NCBI GenBank assembly: GCA_033558025.1
Contig: JAUCEF010000008.1
Location: forward strand, 2,480,001-2,544,000
Source of the DNA: Phytophthora sp. 'mugwort'
Lineage: Eukaryota; Oomycota; Peronosporomycetes; Peronosporales; Peronosporaceae
Length of the DNA stretch: 64,000 bases
Direction: 5' to 3'
Shown one piece after another: positions 32,586 to 41,151 of this stretch (position 1 is its first letter; each line of letters opens with the position of its first letter). Made by a program: the position numbers and the translations under genes. The notes beneath the pieces were generated by a model. It saw only the letters and a program-made list of their open reading frames with translations. It had not been told where the DNA came from and did not search any database.

Positions 32586-33974
32586 ATGCCACCGACACAG
32601 GTGATCGTGGCCACCACTCCGACGATGTCCACCGAGGCGCTGCCAAGTGCTGCCACCGAGCAGGAAGAGGACAAGCATTCGAAGCCTTCAGCCGCCTCTT
32701 CACATCTCCCACACCGCCGGGTTCTCACTGTCGGCGACGGGAACTTCTCGTATTCGTTGGCACTGGTCAAGCAGTATAAGAGTCGGGGGGATGACACATC
32801 GTTGCAATTGATCGCCACGTCCTACGACAGTTATGACGAACTTGTGGCTAAATACCCCGAGTTTATGCGCATTCGTGCCCAATTAAGAGAGTTGGGGGCG
32901 TCGGTGCTGCATCGCGTGGACGCTACCAATCTCCGCGGGTCTCTCATAGCGGCGGGGGCCGAGCAGCTCAAGTTTGACGCGGTGGTTTTCAACCACCCGC
33001 ACTGCGGCGAAGAGAATGTTCGCCGCCATCAGAGTTTGTTGTCGCATTTCTACGCTTCGGCCCTGGAGGTGCTGCAAGACAGCGAGCAGGACGAGGAGAG
33101 CGGCATACTGTTGACACTGGCGGAAGGGCAGCCGGAACGGTGGCAGGCGGTAGAACGAGGCTTGAAAGCAGGACTGAGACTGCATCGACAGGTCGACAAG
33201 GTGGACAATGACGAGGTGTTTGGACTGGTGTATGAACGCAAACGGCACCAGAACGGCAAGTCATTCCATCAGGTGACGCTGCATGGCGAGAGGAAGAAGC
33301 AGGCGAGCACGCTGTTCATTTTCCGGCGACAGAAAACTGGTGCAGACGGAGCTACAACTGAGACAATAATGGCTACATCAGTATTACCAGTGTCTGAAGA
33401 CAAGGAGACGCCACTATCCCGCAAGCGCAAGGCACAGAGCGAGCTGCCGTTGGAGTTCCCATGCACCCAGTGCGAGAGGAGTTTCAAGTCTGCGCAGGGA
33501 CTCAGAACTCACGTGCACATGGTACACGAGCTAGAAGGTTGTGCGCCCAAGAAGATTGTGCTGCCATGTGATTTCTGCGACCGCACGTTCAAGAAGGAGG
33601 ACGCCAGAAGACAGCACCAGCTCGCCAAGCACGGCAAGGACCCGCTCATCAAGCCGGACTGGTATGATAAGCAGCAGACCGCAACGGCTACAACTTCAAC
33701 GACAGTGTCGGACCTGGTTGACAAGCCAAATTCGACTGCATGTCCACCAACAGACACAGCAACAGCAGGAGCTCCCGAGCCGAAGGCGTGCCCGATCTGC
33801 CAGTTTGCCTTCACCACAGCAGAAGACTTCGACGCTCACTGGCAGAAACTTCAGCCTCGTGCCGCCGCCAAACGGAAGTGCGCGACGTGTAGTCGTGAGT
33901 TTGATGAGGAGCGCGCTTTACGTCAGCACCAGAACTTCTGCAGTAGTGTAGCCAAGAGTGGAGGTGCAAATTGA
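32586..33974 (+). CDS. BMT5-like rRNA methyltransferase domain fused to C2H2 zinc fingers, 462 aa
   Basis: Residues ~43-245 match the BMT5-like domain (DUF2431): RRVLTVGDGNFSYSLAL is the SAM-binding strand and loop, followed by LIATSYDSYDELVAKYP, VDATNLRG, FDAVVFNHPHCGEENVRRHQ and KSFHQVTLHGE. The yeast member methylates a uridine of 25S rRNA at N3. Four C2H2-type fingers follow at about 288, 325, 400 and 431 (CTQCERSFKSAQGLRTHVH, CDFCDRTFKKEDARRQHQ, CPICQFAFTTAEDFDAHW, CATCSREFDEERALRQHQ). The fingers may help bind RNA. A disordered, Thr-rich linker separates fingers 2 and 3. Single exon; start ATG 32586 or the later in-frame Met 14. Confidence 0.88.
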   Translation: MPPTQVIVATTPTMSTEALPSAATEQEEDKHSKPSAASSHLPHRRVLTVGDGNFSYSLALVKQYKSRGDDTSLQLIATSYDSYDELVAKYPEFMRIRAQLRELGASVLHRVDATNLRGSLIAAGAEQLKFDAVVFNHPHCGEENVRRHQSLLSHFYASALEVLQDSEQDEESGILLTLAEGQPERWQAVERGLKAGLRLHRQVDKVDNDEVFGLVYERKRHQNGKSFHQVTLHGERKKQASTLFIFRRQKTGADGATTETIMATSVLPVSEDKETPLSRKRKAQSELPLEFPCTQCERSFKSAQGLRTHVHMVHELEGCAPKKIVLPCDFCDRTFKKEDARRQHQLAKHGKDPLIKPDWYDKQQTATATTSTTVSDLVDKPNSTACPPTDTATAGAPEPKACPICQFAFTTAEDFDAHWQKLQPRAAAKRKCATCSREFDEERALRQHQNFCSSVAKSGGAN

Positions 33975-34069
33975 AATGGCTACAGCTATTTTCAATTAAG
34001 TACGACTATGTCAACGTCCCACCTAAAGTGTCCCATTTCTTATTCCTCTGAATAAATTGAGGCAGCATC

Positions 34070-34768
34070 ATGATGACCAAGGTGATCGTGTCACTAACGG
34101 TGCTCTGCGCAGCGCTGTTGACGCCCGCAGCAGGCAGCAACGACTTAGCTAACGTTTTGGAGGACATCCCGATCCGCAACTTGCGTCAGGAGAGCGCTCA
34201 GTTTGCTACGAATCCCGACAAGAGAGGCGTGAAGAAGGACTCGACCAACCCGCTGCGACGTCGCGACCAGGCGTTAGTGTCAGCTCACCGTGTGTACGAC
34301 CCGGTGTCGGGGCTGGCATGCTCGCTGGTGGGGGAGTGTGTGTCATGTCCGGAGTCCGAAAGAGACGAGAGCTTCTGCCGTGAGACAGGGTATCGTCAGG
34401 AGCTGGACTGCCCCCGACCGAAAGATCCCAAGGACGAGGCGTTGCTCACTAAGCCAGAAGACGAGCGGGAGACGAGATTCAAGGCTTGTTCTCCTGCAGA
34501 TACAGCTCGGCCTGGCGTCGCTGTTGTTAAATTTGAGGTAGGAGACGTGCTAGAACGAGTGCAGTAGTTTATAAAGGAAGACAGGGCTGATAGATTGGTA
34601 CTGTGCTGATTGTTGCAGGCGGTGATGTCGGTGATACTAGCAGTGTCGGTGGTGTTGCTACGACGCGAGCGAGGGAAGCACATGAGCTCATTCGACCTGC
34701 GGAAAGACCCGCGGCAACGCACAGGTCTGCTGGGTGGCGTCGTCGCCGGTGATAAAAGCTCCGACTAG
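34070..34768 (+). CDS. JTB: JTB family type I membrane protein, 205 aa, one intron
   Basis: Exon 1 is 34070-34537 and exon 2 is 34619-34768, with intron GTAGGA...TTGCAG in phase 0. The first exon has a signal peptide (VIVSLTVLCAALLTPAAG), then a Cys-patterned lumenal domain: CSLVGECVSCPES, CRETGYRQELDC and RFKACS. Exon 2 gives a membrane helix (VMSVILAVSVVLL) and a basic cytosolic tail. This Cys pattern, the TGY motif, the FE just before the membrane and the size fit the jumping-translocation-breakpoint family, linked in animals to mitosis and cytokinesis. Without the splice the frame would end at 34567 and lose its anchor. It is convergent with the gene at 34914. Confidence 0.75.
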
Positions 34769-34913
34769 TTCCAGTAATATCTTGACTTAAGAGCTTCGTG
34801 ACATAACAGACAGACTAGACGCAGCTTAATAATGTTTCCGATGGGCTACTAATGTTAAAATTGACAGCAGTGTATTCCCGCTTGACTCCACGTCGGTGCT
34901 TAGAAACATCCAT

Positions 34914-35552
34914 CTACTTCTTCGCTCGCTTGATCACTCGGGCTCCGGATGCCAGTGTATTCTTCTTTGCGGCTTTGTTCTTTTCGCGGTCTAGCTTCTC
35001 TGCGCGCTTCTTGAAAATGCCCGACAGTTTGGGCATGATTGGCGGGGCGTCCACGCGCTCGCCGAAGCGTACGGGCGCCGCGTCCTCGAAATAGTCCTTC
35101 TTGGTGGTGCCCGTGCTCTGGTAGTCGCGTTCATAACGCTCCTGCTCCGTCATCTTTTTGTCGCGCGCCTTCTCCTTCTTCTTGGCCAGATAGACCTTGC
35201 GCTTCTCGCTACTGCGTCGGCCCTGTTTGGCCGCGTCATAGATGACGCGCTTGACCTCCGTGCTAATGCGCTTGCTGAAGTCGCGCATTGATTCGCCCTC
35301 GCGGATAGAGCCGACCTGAAGCTTGTGAATCTTCTTAGAGTGAGCCGCAGCGCCGTCTCCGTCCACGGCCGATGAACGCATGACATACTGCTCTGTGGCC
35401 TCGTCGCTCAACATCTTGCGGCGGCGCTTCTTAGAGCGTTTGGACTGGGTGGGCGGCAGGTCGTACGCCTTCTCCTTTTTACCATTGTCGCGCTTACCCT
35501 TAAAGAATGGGTCGCACTGCTTGAGCTTCCTCTTGGCACTTACTCGCCCCAT
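34914..35552 (-). CDS. Basic nucleolar-type protein, CCDC137-like, 212 aa
   Basis: Intact minus-strand frame from ATG 35552 (MGRVSAKRKLKQCDPFFKGK). Lys/Arg content is very high, with several nuclear-localisation-like runs (SKRSKKRRRKM, KKKEKARDKK). A central part (GSIREGESMRDFSKRISTEV, then KRVIYDAAKQ) is helical and looks like the conserved core. The stretch APVRFGERVDAPPIMPKL resembles the short motif of CCDC137/ribosome-biogenesis proteins. It is head-to-head with the EF-hand gene (start 35728), leaving about 175 bp for shared promoter sequence. The family call is moderate; a nucleolar role is inferred from composition. Confidence 0.6.
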   Translation of the reverse strand: MGRVSAKRKLKQCDPFFKGKRDNGKKEKAYDLPPTQSKRSKKRRRKMLSDEATEQYVMRSSAVDGDGAAAHSKKIHKLQVGSIREGESMRDFSKRISTEVKRVIYDAAKQGRRSSEKRKVYLAKKKEKARDKKMTEQERYERDYQSTGTTKKDYFEDAAPVRFGERVDAPPIMPKLSGIFKKRAEKLDREKNKAAKKNTLASGARVIKRAKK

Positions 35553-35727
35553 GGTGATGGCGAACTGACAAACCGATCGACTGGGCGGCGCCGCATCTCT
35601 CTATAAAGGAACAAAATGAGCTATAATAGAACTAAGTGGTGTGTATTACGTAAAACGACAACTTCAACCTGACGCGTCCGTTTCATTGGTTTACTTGCAG
35701 TAGCACAAGTTGCAAGGCAGCAGAATC

Positions 35728-36686
35728 ATGCTGTATTCACGCTCGACGTCTATGAACAGCTCGCGCCGCAGGCGTGCGAGGCTCACGGCCTCCCGTCTGC
35801 GGCGCTCGAAGCTGCTGACCGAAGTGGCCATGCGCAAGATGAACCTGGATCCGGAGAAGACCATGCAGATGCAGCACATCTCTGAGCAGCTTTCGGCAGA
35901 GGACATCAGCTTCTTCCACCACATTTTCCACCAGATTGATAGTACGTAGTGCGTATAATGTTTTAAGTGCTGACTGTGGGCGTGTGTTTCTGACTGTGTT
36001 TAATTGTGGGGGGGGGCTCCAGCCGACAGCTCGGGTATCATGCTGCGCTCGGAGCTGCACGAGGTGCGGACCAGAGTCTTGGGTGAGACGAACACGACCT
36101 AACTTCTCAGTGTACTTACTACAGGCGCTCACGTTACTTGGAATCTCTCCAAGCGACAAGGAACTGGATGAATACTTGCTCGTCGCAGATGCAGACGGTT
36201 AGTCCCCCGGACTTTTACCTGACAGTCTATCGACACTAACCTCGTGCTTTTCGGATGCAGGAAGTAAGGCCATCGATCTGCAGGAATGGGTTGTACTCTG
36301 CGGTATGTTGGTCACACCTCCGCACGACGAAGAAGATATCCTCGGCGCGTTTCACGTACGTCGCAAGTGTGGGTTGCCACCTGCCTACTCCCTCCTAACA
36401 CGCCATCTCTCCGCAGTGCCTATTCCCCAACGAAGAGGACATTCCCGTGATTGTGTTCCGCACCAAGATGCAGCGTATCCTCGAGAACGCGTACGCGCAC
36501 CTCCCGGACAGCAACCAGCACGAAGTGAGCTGCTATGTTGACGACATCCTCAGTGCGCTCGACCCAAATAACACCGAGTGCATCGACGTACAGGAGTGCA
36601 TCCGAATTCTCAGCACGCCCTACCACGCCAAACCTCCCCTCGGACCTCCCAGCCCCACTGAGCAAAGTAAAAGTGAGCGGGGGTAG
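35728..36686 (+). CDS. EF-hand calcium-binding protein, five exons
   Basis: Exon 1 is 35728-35941 (GTACGT donor) and exon 2 starts 36023, giving the EF-hand start IDTDSSGIMLRSELHEV. Exon 2 ends near 36082 and exon 3 (ALTLLGISPSDKELDEYLLV) ends in ADADG. Exon 4 starts after CAG ~36261 (SKAIDLQEWVVLC) and runs to FH at 36357. Exon 5 starts at 36418 (CLFPNEEDIPVIVFRTKMQR) and has a last degenerate EF loop (LDPNNTECIDVQECI) before TAG 36686. The exon 2-3 junction is unclear: a 42-nt intron breaks phase, and only a 28-nt one keeps it. Probably a cytosolic calcium sensor. Confidence 0.7.
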
Positions 36687-36829
36687 CACTATTATCAGAT
36701 TGGTGTAGTGGCAAACCTTAATTTGACTCAATCATATCATTACCGTTTATCTCGGAAAACGTATAGAGGATTGAGGAAAACTGTCGCGAACGTTCATTCT
36801 CGATTCCGCACTCTTTTAGCCTGGCGGAT

Positions 36830-39158
36830 ATGCTCAACAAATCGGTGACGGTGGGGACGCCCGTGGAGGTGGATGAGCACGCCGCCGACCTGTGGCGCGA
36901 GCTCGTGGAAAACGGCGTCGAGTGCGAGCTGTGTAACGAGCCGTACGACGATGACGGCGGCGACGAGGGCCACATCCCACGCCTTTTGACCTGCGGCCAC
37001 ACCTACTGCCAAGTAAGTGCGCGCTTTGTTCGTATCCCTCCCCCTTAACACTTCAACCTAACTATATATCATAAAACTGCAGAGCTGCTTGGACGGCTGG
37101 GCAACGGTAGGCGCAAACCACGCGGGCGCACAAAATGGAGAACTGGTAGTCATGGAATGCCCCACCTGCCGTCAAGTGACGCGCTTTAACGGGACAGTGG
37201 GCGCGCGCGCCCTACCCAAGAATTACGAGCTGGTACGCGCCCGCCAGGAGATGGAGGCGCAGACACAGACGCAACTGCGCAGGCTTAAAGAGATGTGGGC
37301 AACCCAAGTGAAGGAGAAGGAGCAACTCGCGAAAGAGGCCGAGGAGCACGCGCGCACGGCCCAGCGAGAAAGTGTGCAAGCCTCGCAGAAAGCCATGTTC
37401 TTGGCCAAACAGGTGGAGATTAATGAACAAGAGAAGAAACGAGCACAGGAATTAGCAGAGGAGGCGAGACATCGCGCTCTAGTGGCGTCGCAACAAGCTG
37501 AAGCGCTCCAAGCCGAGACAGAGAACCTTAAACGTCAACTTCAGAATGATGCGGCGCAACTTGCGCGGGTGCAACATGACGCTTCGAGTGCTGCTGCAGT
37601 GGCGAAAGAGCTGCACAGCAAGGCCGAGCAGCTACAACAGCAGGTGGACTGTGTTAGGGCTCAGCTATCACTACATGCTGGAAGGCACGACCCCAGTAAG
37701 TTGGTCGTGCTGGTGTGTGAGCCGACGACGGTGGGGTCGTGGCTGCTGCCGTACACAAGGTACGCCGTGATCAGCATCGCTAGTGACACGACGAAGGGCG
37801 CACATGTTATTGACCCATACCAGGCTGCCAAGACGTGGACGCGTCTGCGTCAAGTGGAAGAACCGAGCTCGTCGGTGAAGGTATACCGCCGATACAGCGA
37901 TTTTGTGTGGCTGCAGTGCGAATTGCAACGTCAGTTTCCATTTGAGCTGGTCCCCTGCGTGCCAGGGAAGCAGATCTTCTTTAACAAAGAGAAGGAGTTT
38001 GTTGGTGAACGCATGCGCTTGCTGCAAGCTTTCTTGCGTGGTGTGCTTCGACAGCCGCTTCTTGCAGTGACGGAAGAGGTGCGTGCTTTCTTGCTTTCCA
38101 CCACGGAAGAGCTCGAAAGCCTCCGACGCGCCACTTCCAACTATTACAGCAGTGTGGATGACGATGATTTATTGTCAGTGGACGAGGATTCACCCGACGA
38201 CGAGGTGGAGTCACGAGGCTCGTCTCCTCCAGTCAGCAGCCCTCCTTCAGTATCGAAGGATTCGACAATAAGCAAGCGCAGTAGCAGCTGGAGTGCGTGG
38301 GGTGCCGTGTCGGCCATTACATCGAGTGCTGCCAAGCTGGTCACCACAACTGGCACGGCCCTGACTGGAATAGGCGCAAAGACTGGGACAGCAGGCCTTC
38401 CAGAAGACCCGGAGTTGGAGTTGTCGGAGAGTTTCTTGGAAGCGGAAGGAGCAGATGCAGCAACACGGGCGTGCATCGAACGCCGGCGCAAGTACATCGA
38501 CGTGGCAAGATCGTATCAATCGACAGCACAAAAGGGAAGTCAATTGTCTCGCGCTTCACGTCAGCAGTCGCATCACCTGCACCGAATGTGTGAGCTGCTT
38601 TACGACATGAATAAGCTGGACCAAGACCACGCGAGACGCCGTCGACAGCGACTTGCAGCCACGGAGGATGTGAACGCACGTCAGGCTCGTCAGGATGACG
38701 AGGACGACGATATGGAAACGCGAGCCTTTGATGAACGAGCATCTGATGTCTTTAGTGCCATCTCGCTGAACACGAAGAACGATGCAGACTGTATGGAGTA
38801 TGCTCTGTTGGAGGTCGTACGAATGCAGACGCTGGAGCTGGGGGGAATCGAGGACGCCTTTGCCCGTGTGCGTCGTCGTGAGGAGGCACTCCAGACGCAA
38901 CAGGAATTAAGCGAATCTGCAAGCAATTCAATGACGAGCGATGGTGGAGCTTCACTCTCCGCATTGGCCCTCAAACGCGAAGAGTTGTCAACTCACAGGA
39001 GCGAGTTGAATGCTAAGGTGGCAAGGTTGGATCCAGGCCGCTCTCAGTTCGTGCTAAATGTGCTTCGCAAGAACACAAGCGAGATGCACAAGCTGGCAAA
39101 AAACAAACGGAAACTTTTTCAGGCCTCGCAGCAGCAGCTTCGCGGTGTGCAACGCTAG
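36830..39158 (+). CDS. RING finger-coiled coil-PX domain protein, 752 aa
   Basis: Exon 1 is 36830-37012, the intron GTAAGT...CTGCAG is 37013-37082, and exon 2 is 37083-39158. The splice restores the RING: ECELCNEPY, LLTCGHTYCQ + SCLDGW, and ECPTCR (residues ~32-90). A coiled coil of about 130 residues follows (QLAKEAEEHARTAQRE, KRAQELAEEARHRA). The PX domain covers ~264-403 and carries the phosphoinositide-binding VYRRYSDFVWL. The C-terminal third is helical (SRQQSHHLHRMCELLYDMNK) and resembles the BAR-like tail of sorting nexins. It may be a ubiquitin ligase acting on endosomes. RING plus PX in one chain is unusual. ATG 36830 is the only in-frame start that includes the RING. Confidence 0.85.
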
Positions 39159-39272
39159 ATGGATATCTGTGAAGCATTTTAGCTGCCTGATGGGCTGTCC
39201 AGCAGGTTCAAGGGAGCGGAGACAGCAAAATGGTAAGTATGTATAAATATATTGGGCATGTGGTGGTTTGTG

Positions 39273-39989
39273 CTACACGATGCGCTTCCTCGCAGCTGTC
39301 AGCTTTTTGACGGCTTTGTTCGGGAGGTACGACGAGTATGGCGGAGCCACGTGCTTGCAGTAGGTCTGCATGGACGGCAGATCGAAGCTCATGGGGCGCT
39401 TCAGGTATGTCAGTCGTTCCTCTTGTGCGTCTTCCTCACTATTTTCTTCTTCGTCTTCATTTGAGCAGCCATCGTCGTTGTCTTTGTTGTCGTCACTATT
39501 CGTTTGCTCTTCAGGATGCGTGTATTTGCCGTGCGCAACGTTTGTGACAAGGTTCTGAAGCGCAGTCATCTCGGACTCTACTCTCGTCACGAGAGCTTGG
39601 TACTCGGACAGCGGTGCAGTCGCTGTACCTGCCGCCAAGTCGAAGGCACGCGAAAGACTCGCTGTTAATCCCTCGCCGAGTTGTACCATCTGCAGCGCGG
39701 CAGCGCGGGTTGTCGACGTACGAGGCTCGGCGAAGCATCTCATCCAGGCCAGCTTGGCTTGCACCAGCAGCTGGTGGAGCTGGAGTTGCAGCTTAACCAG
39801 CCGCGCCTTGAGCTCCAGCCGCGTCTCAATCGAGAAATACTGCGACGCATCAGCGTTAATGGCAGCAGCGCCTCGGGCGCTAGTTAGCGACAAGACGAGC
39901 GTTGCCCGCTGGCGTGTGGACGAGCCGCACGTAGGCACCGCGGCGATTGGGCCGCTGGATTGATGTCGGAGCTGTGCTGTCGGGTCCAT
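39273..39989 (-). CDS. Conserved-looking hypothetical protein, 238 aa
   Basis: Minus-strand frame; ATG 39989 chosen because the longer frame starts at GTG. The N-terminal 60 residues are Thr/Ala-rich. Then a long helix pair (RLELKARLVKLQLQLHQLLV, SEYQALVTRVESEMTALQNL) suggests a coiled coil. An acidic patch (DNDDGCSNEDEEENSEEDAQ) follows, and the end is basic and orderly (KRPMSFDLPSMQTYCKHVA, ...LPNKAVKKLTAARKRIV). Not recognised. It is convergent with the RING-PX gene (115 bp between stops) and divergent from the small ORF at 40093. Confidence 0.6.
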   Translation of the reverse strand: MDPTAQLRHQSSGPIAAVPTCGSSTRQRATLVLSLTSARGAAAINADASQYFSIETRLELKARLVKLQLQLHQLLVQAKLAWMRCFAEPRTSTTRAAALQMVQLGEGLTASLSRAFDLAAGTATAPLSEYQALVTRVESEMTALQNLVTNVAHGKYTHPEEQTNSDDNKDNDDGCSNEDEEENSEEDAQEERLTYLKRPMSFDLPSMQTYCKHVAPPYSSYLPNKAVKKLTAARKRIV

Positions 39990-40092
39990 GGTGTGCGGTC
40001 GTGCGGCTCCGGTGCCTTGACGAGTGCAAAGTGGCACGCAATGGCTCCAGAGGCTTGTTGAGTTGTTCTTGTCAGGGATAGCGGCTCACTCG

Positions 40093-40422
40093 ATGGACGA
40101 TGATTACAGTACCAACGACAGCGAGGTGAGGCGATCCAACCTAAACATAGCAAACGATGCGACGGCGGCTGTGATCGTTCATCGGCCTGCCAGCGACTGT
40201 GAAGAACAAAACGACGAAGCGCGTTCCGATTGGAGTCGGGTTACTGGAGCCTCGCGTGCGCGCAAGTTTCTGCCCAGCGGCAGCGCGATTTGCAAGCCGG
40301 GTCACGTCCGCGAGAGCACGACACTAGATTGCTTATCTAGCGCCATGTCTCCGAGGATGGACTGCAAGCAAGGCGGGTCAGCTCTCACCGCGGACGCGAG
40401 GAAGGCTCTTTCTTCCCATTGA
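40093..40422 (+). CDS. Possible small hypothetical protein, 109 aa
   Basis: Open frame from ATG 40093 (MDDDYSTNDSEVRRSNLNIA) to TGA 40422. It is polar, low in hydrophobics and not recognised. Its start lies 104 bp from the divergent gene at 39989, a spacing common in this island, but nothing else supports it. Confidence 0.3.
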   Translation: MDDDYSTNDSEVRRSNLNIANDATAAVIVHRPASDCEEQNDEARSDWSRVTGASRARKFLPSGSAICKPGHVRESTTLDCLSSAMSPRMDCKQGGSALTADARKALSSH

Positions 40423-41151
40423 GGACGCGGCCGGACGACATTATTGTGAATCCCACGCGCAAATATTTTTTGACGGCGGGTTTAAGGGCACCGCCCCCAT
40501 CAAAATGCACTGCGCGTGTTCCGCGAACGCCGCAGTGAGGACACCGCGCCTTCACTGCAGCATTAAGCATTGTCGGATCGCAGGGGACCTGCCGCCCCAT
40601 TTGCACTCAAGTCCAGGATCTGCTACACAATCTGATCGCAGCTGGCAGAAGGTCCACCCTGAGTCTCGTGAGTCTCAGACTGCCGGATGCAGCGCCTGAG
40701 ATTGATGCCTTGTGGACTTAACTGCGCGGGTGGAACACCAAGTTATCTTTGAAGCTGTGGACGGCGTATGTCGGAGTAGCGGGCGATAACGCGCTCGTCC
40801 CGCTCTACCCGCAGCCTGCGAGTCGCAGGAACGACTGATTCACTAATGCTCGACGCTCGCCATGTCTGTTATATTTTTTCTTTTTGTCCCTTGAAGTGTC
40901 ATTCGTGTGTTCATTGGCTAAATCTAGCTTTTACATCGTTATTTCATTGGTCCAAAACAATATGTTGCCTAGTCGTGATGCTGTCGATGGCCTTTCGTTG
41001 CGCACCCCCGAGAAGAGAGCAGGAAGCGCAAGAGAAAAGCCAACTCCCGCTTTCTCTCCAACGCTCGGCTTGGCGGAAGGCGCATACGACGGAACAAGCG
41101 AAAGAGCCTCGCAGTGAGGACTCGGCAGTCTCCTGGAAGGTCTCTGGCGGC
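40423..41151. other. Intergenic region
   Basis: No gene is seen. The block 40440-40600 (with TTGACGGCGGGTTTAAGGGC and a run of CACTGCGCG-type sequence) has the look of a dispersed repeat, but no terminal structure is visible. The 200 bp before 41152 contain codon-like stretches that extend the downstream frame without a clear start. Confidence 0.3.

Noticed and set aside
36304..36310. GTATGT as a donor site in the EF-hand gene
   Set aside because: Reading through gives a sensible continuation (MLVTPPHDEEDILGAFH) up to the better donor at 36358.
40423..40840. Possible tRNA or small RNA gene
   Set aside because: I could not fold a cloverleaf or find internal A and B boxes with right spacing.
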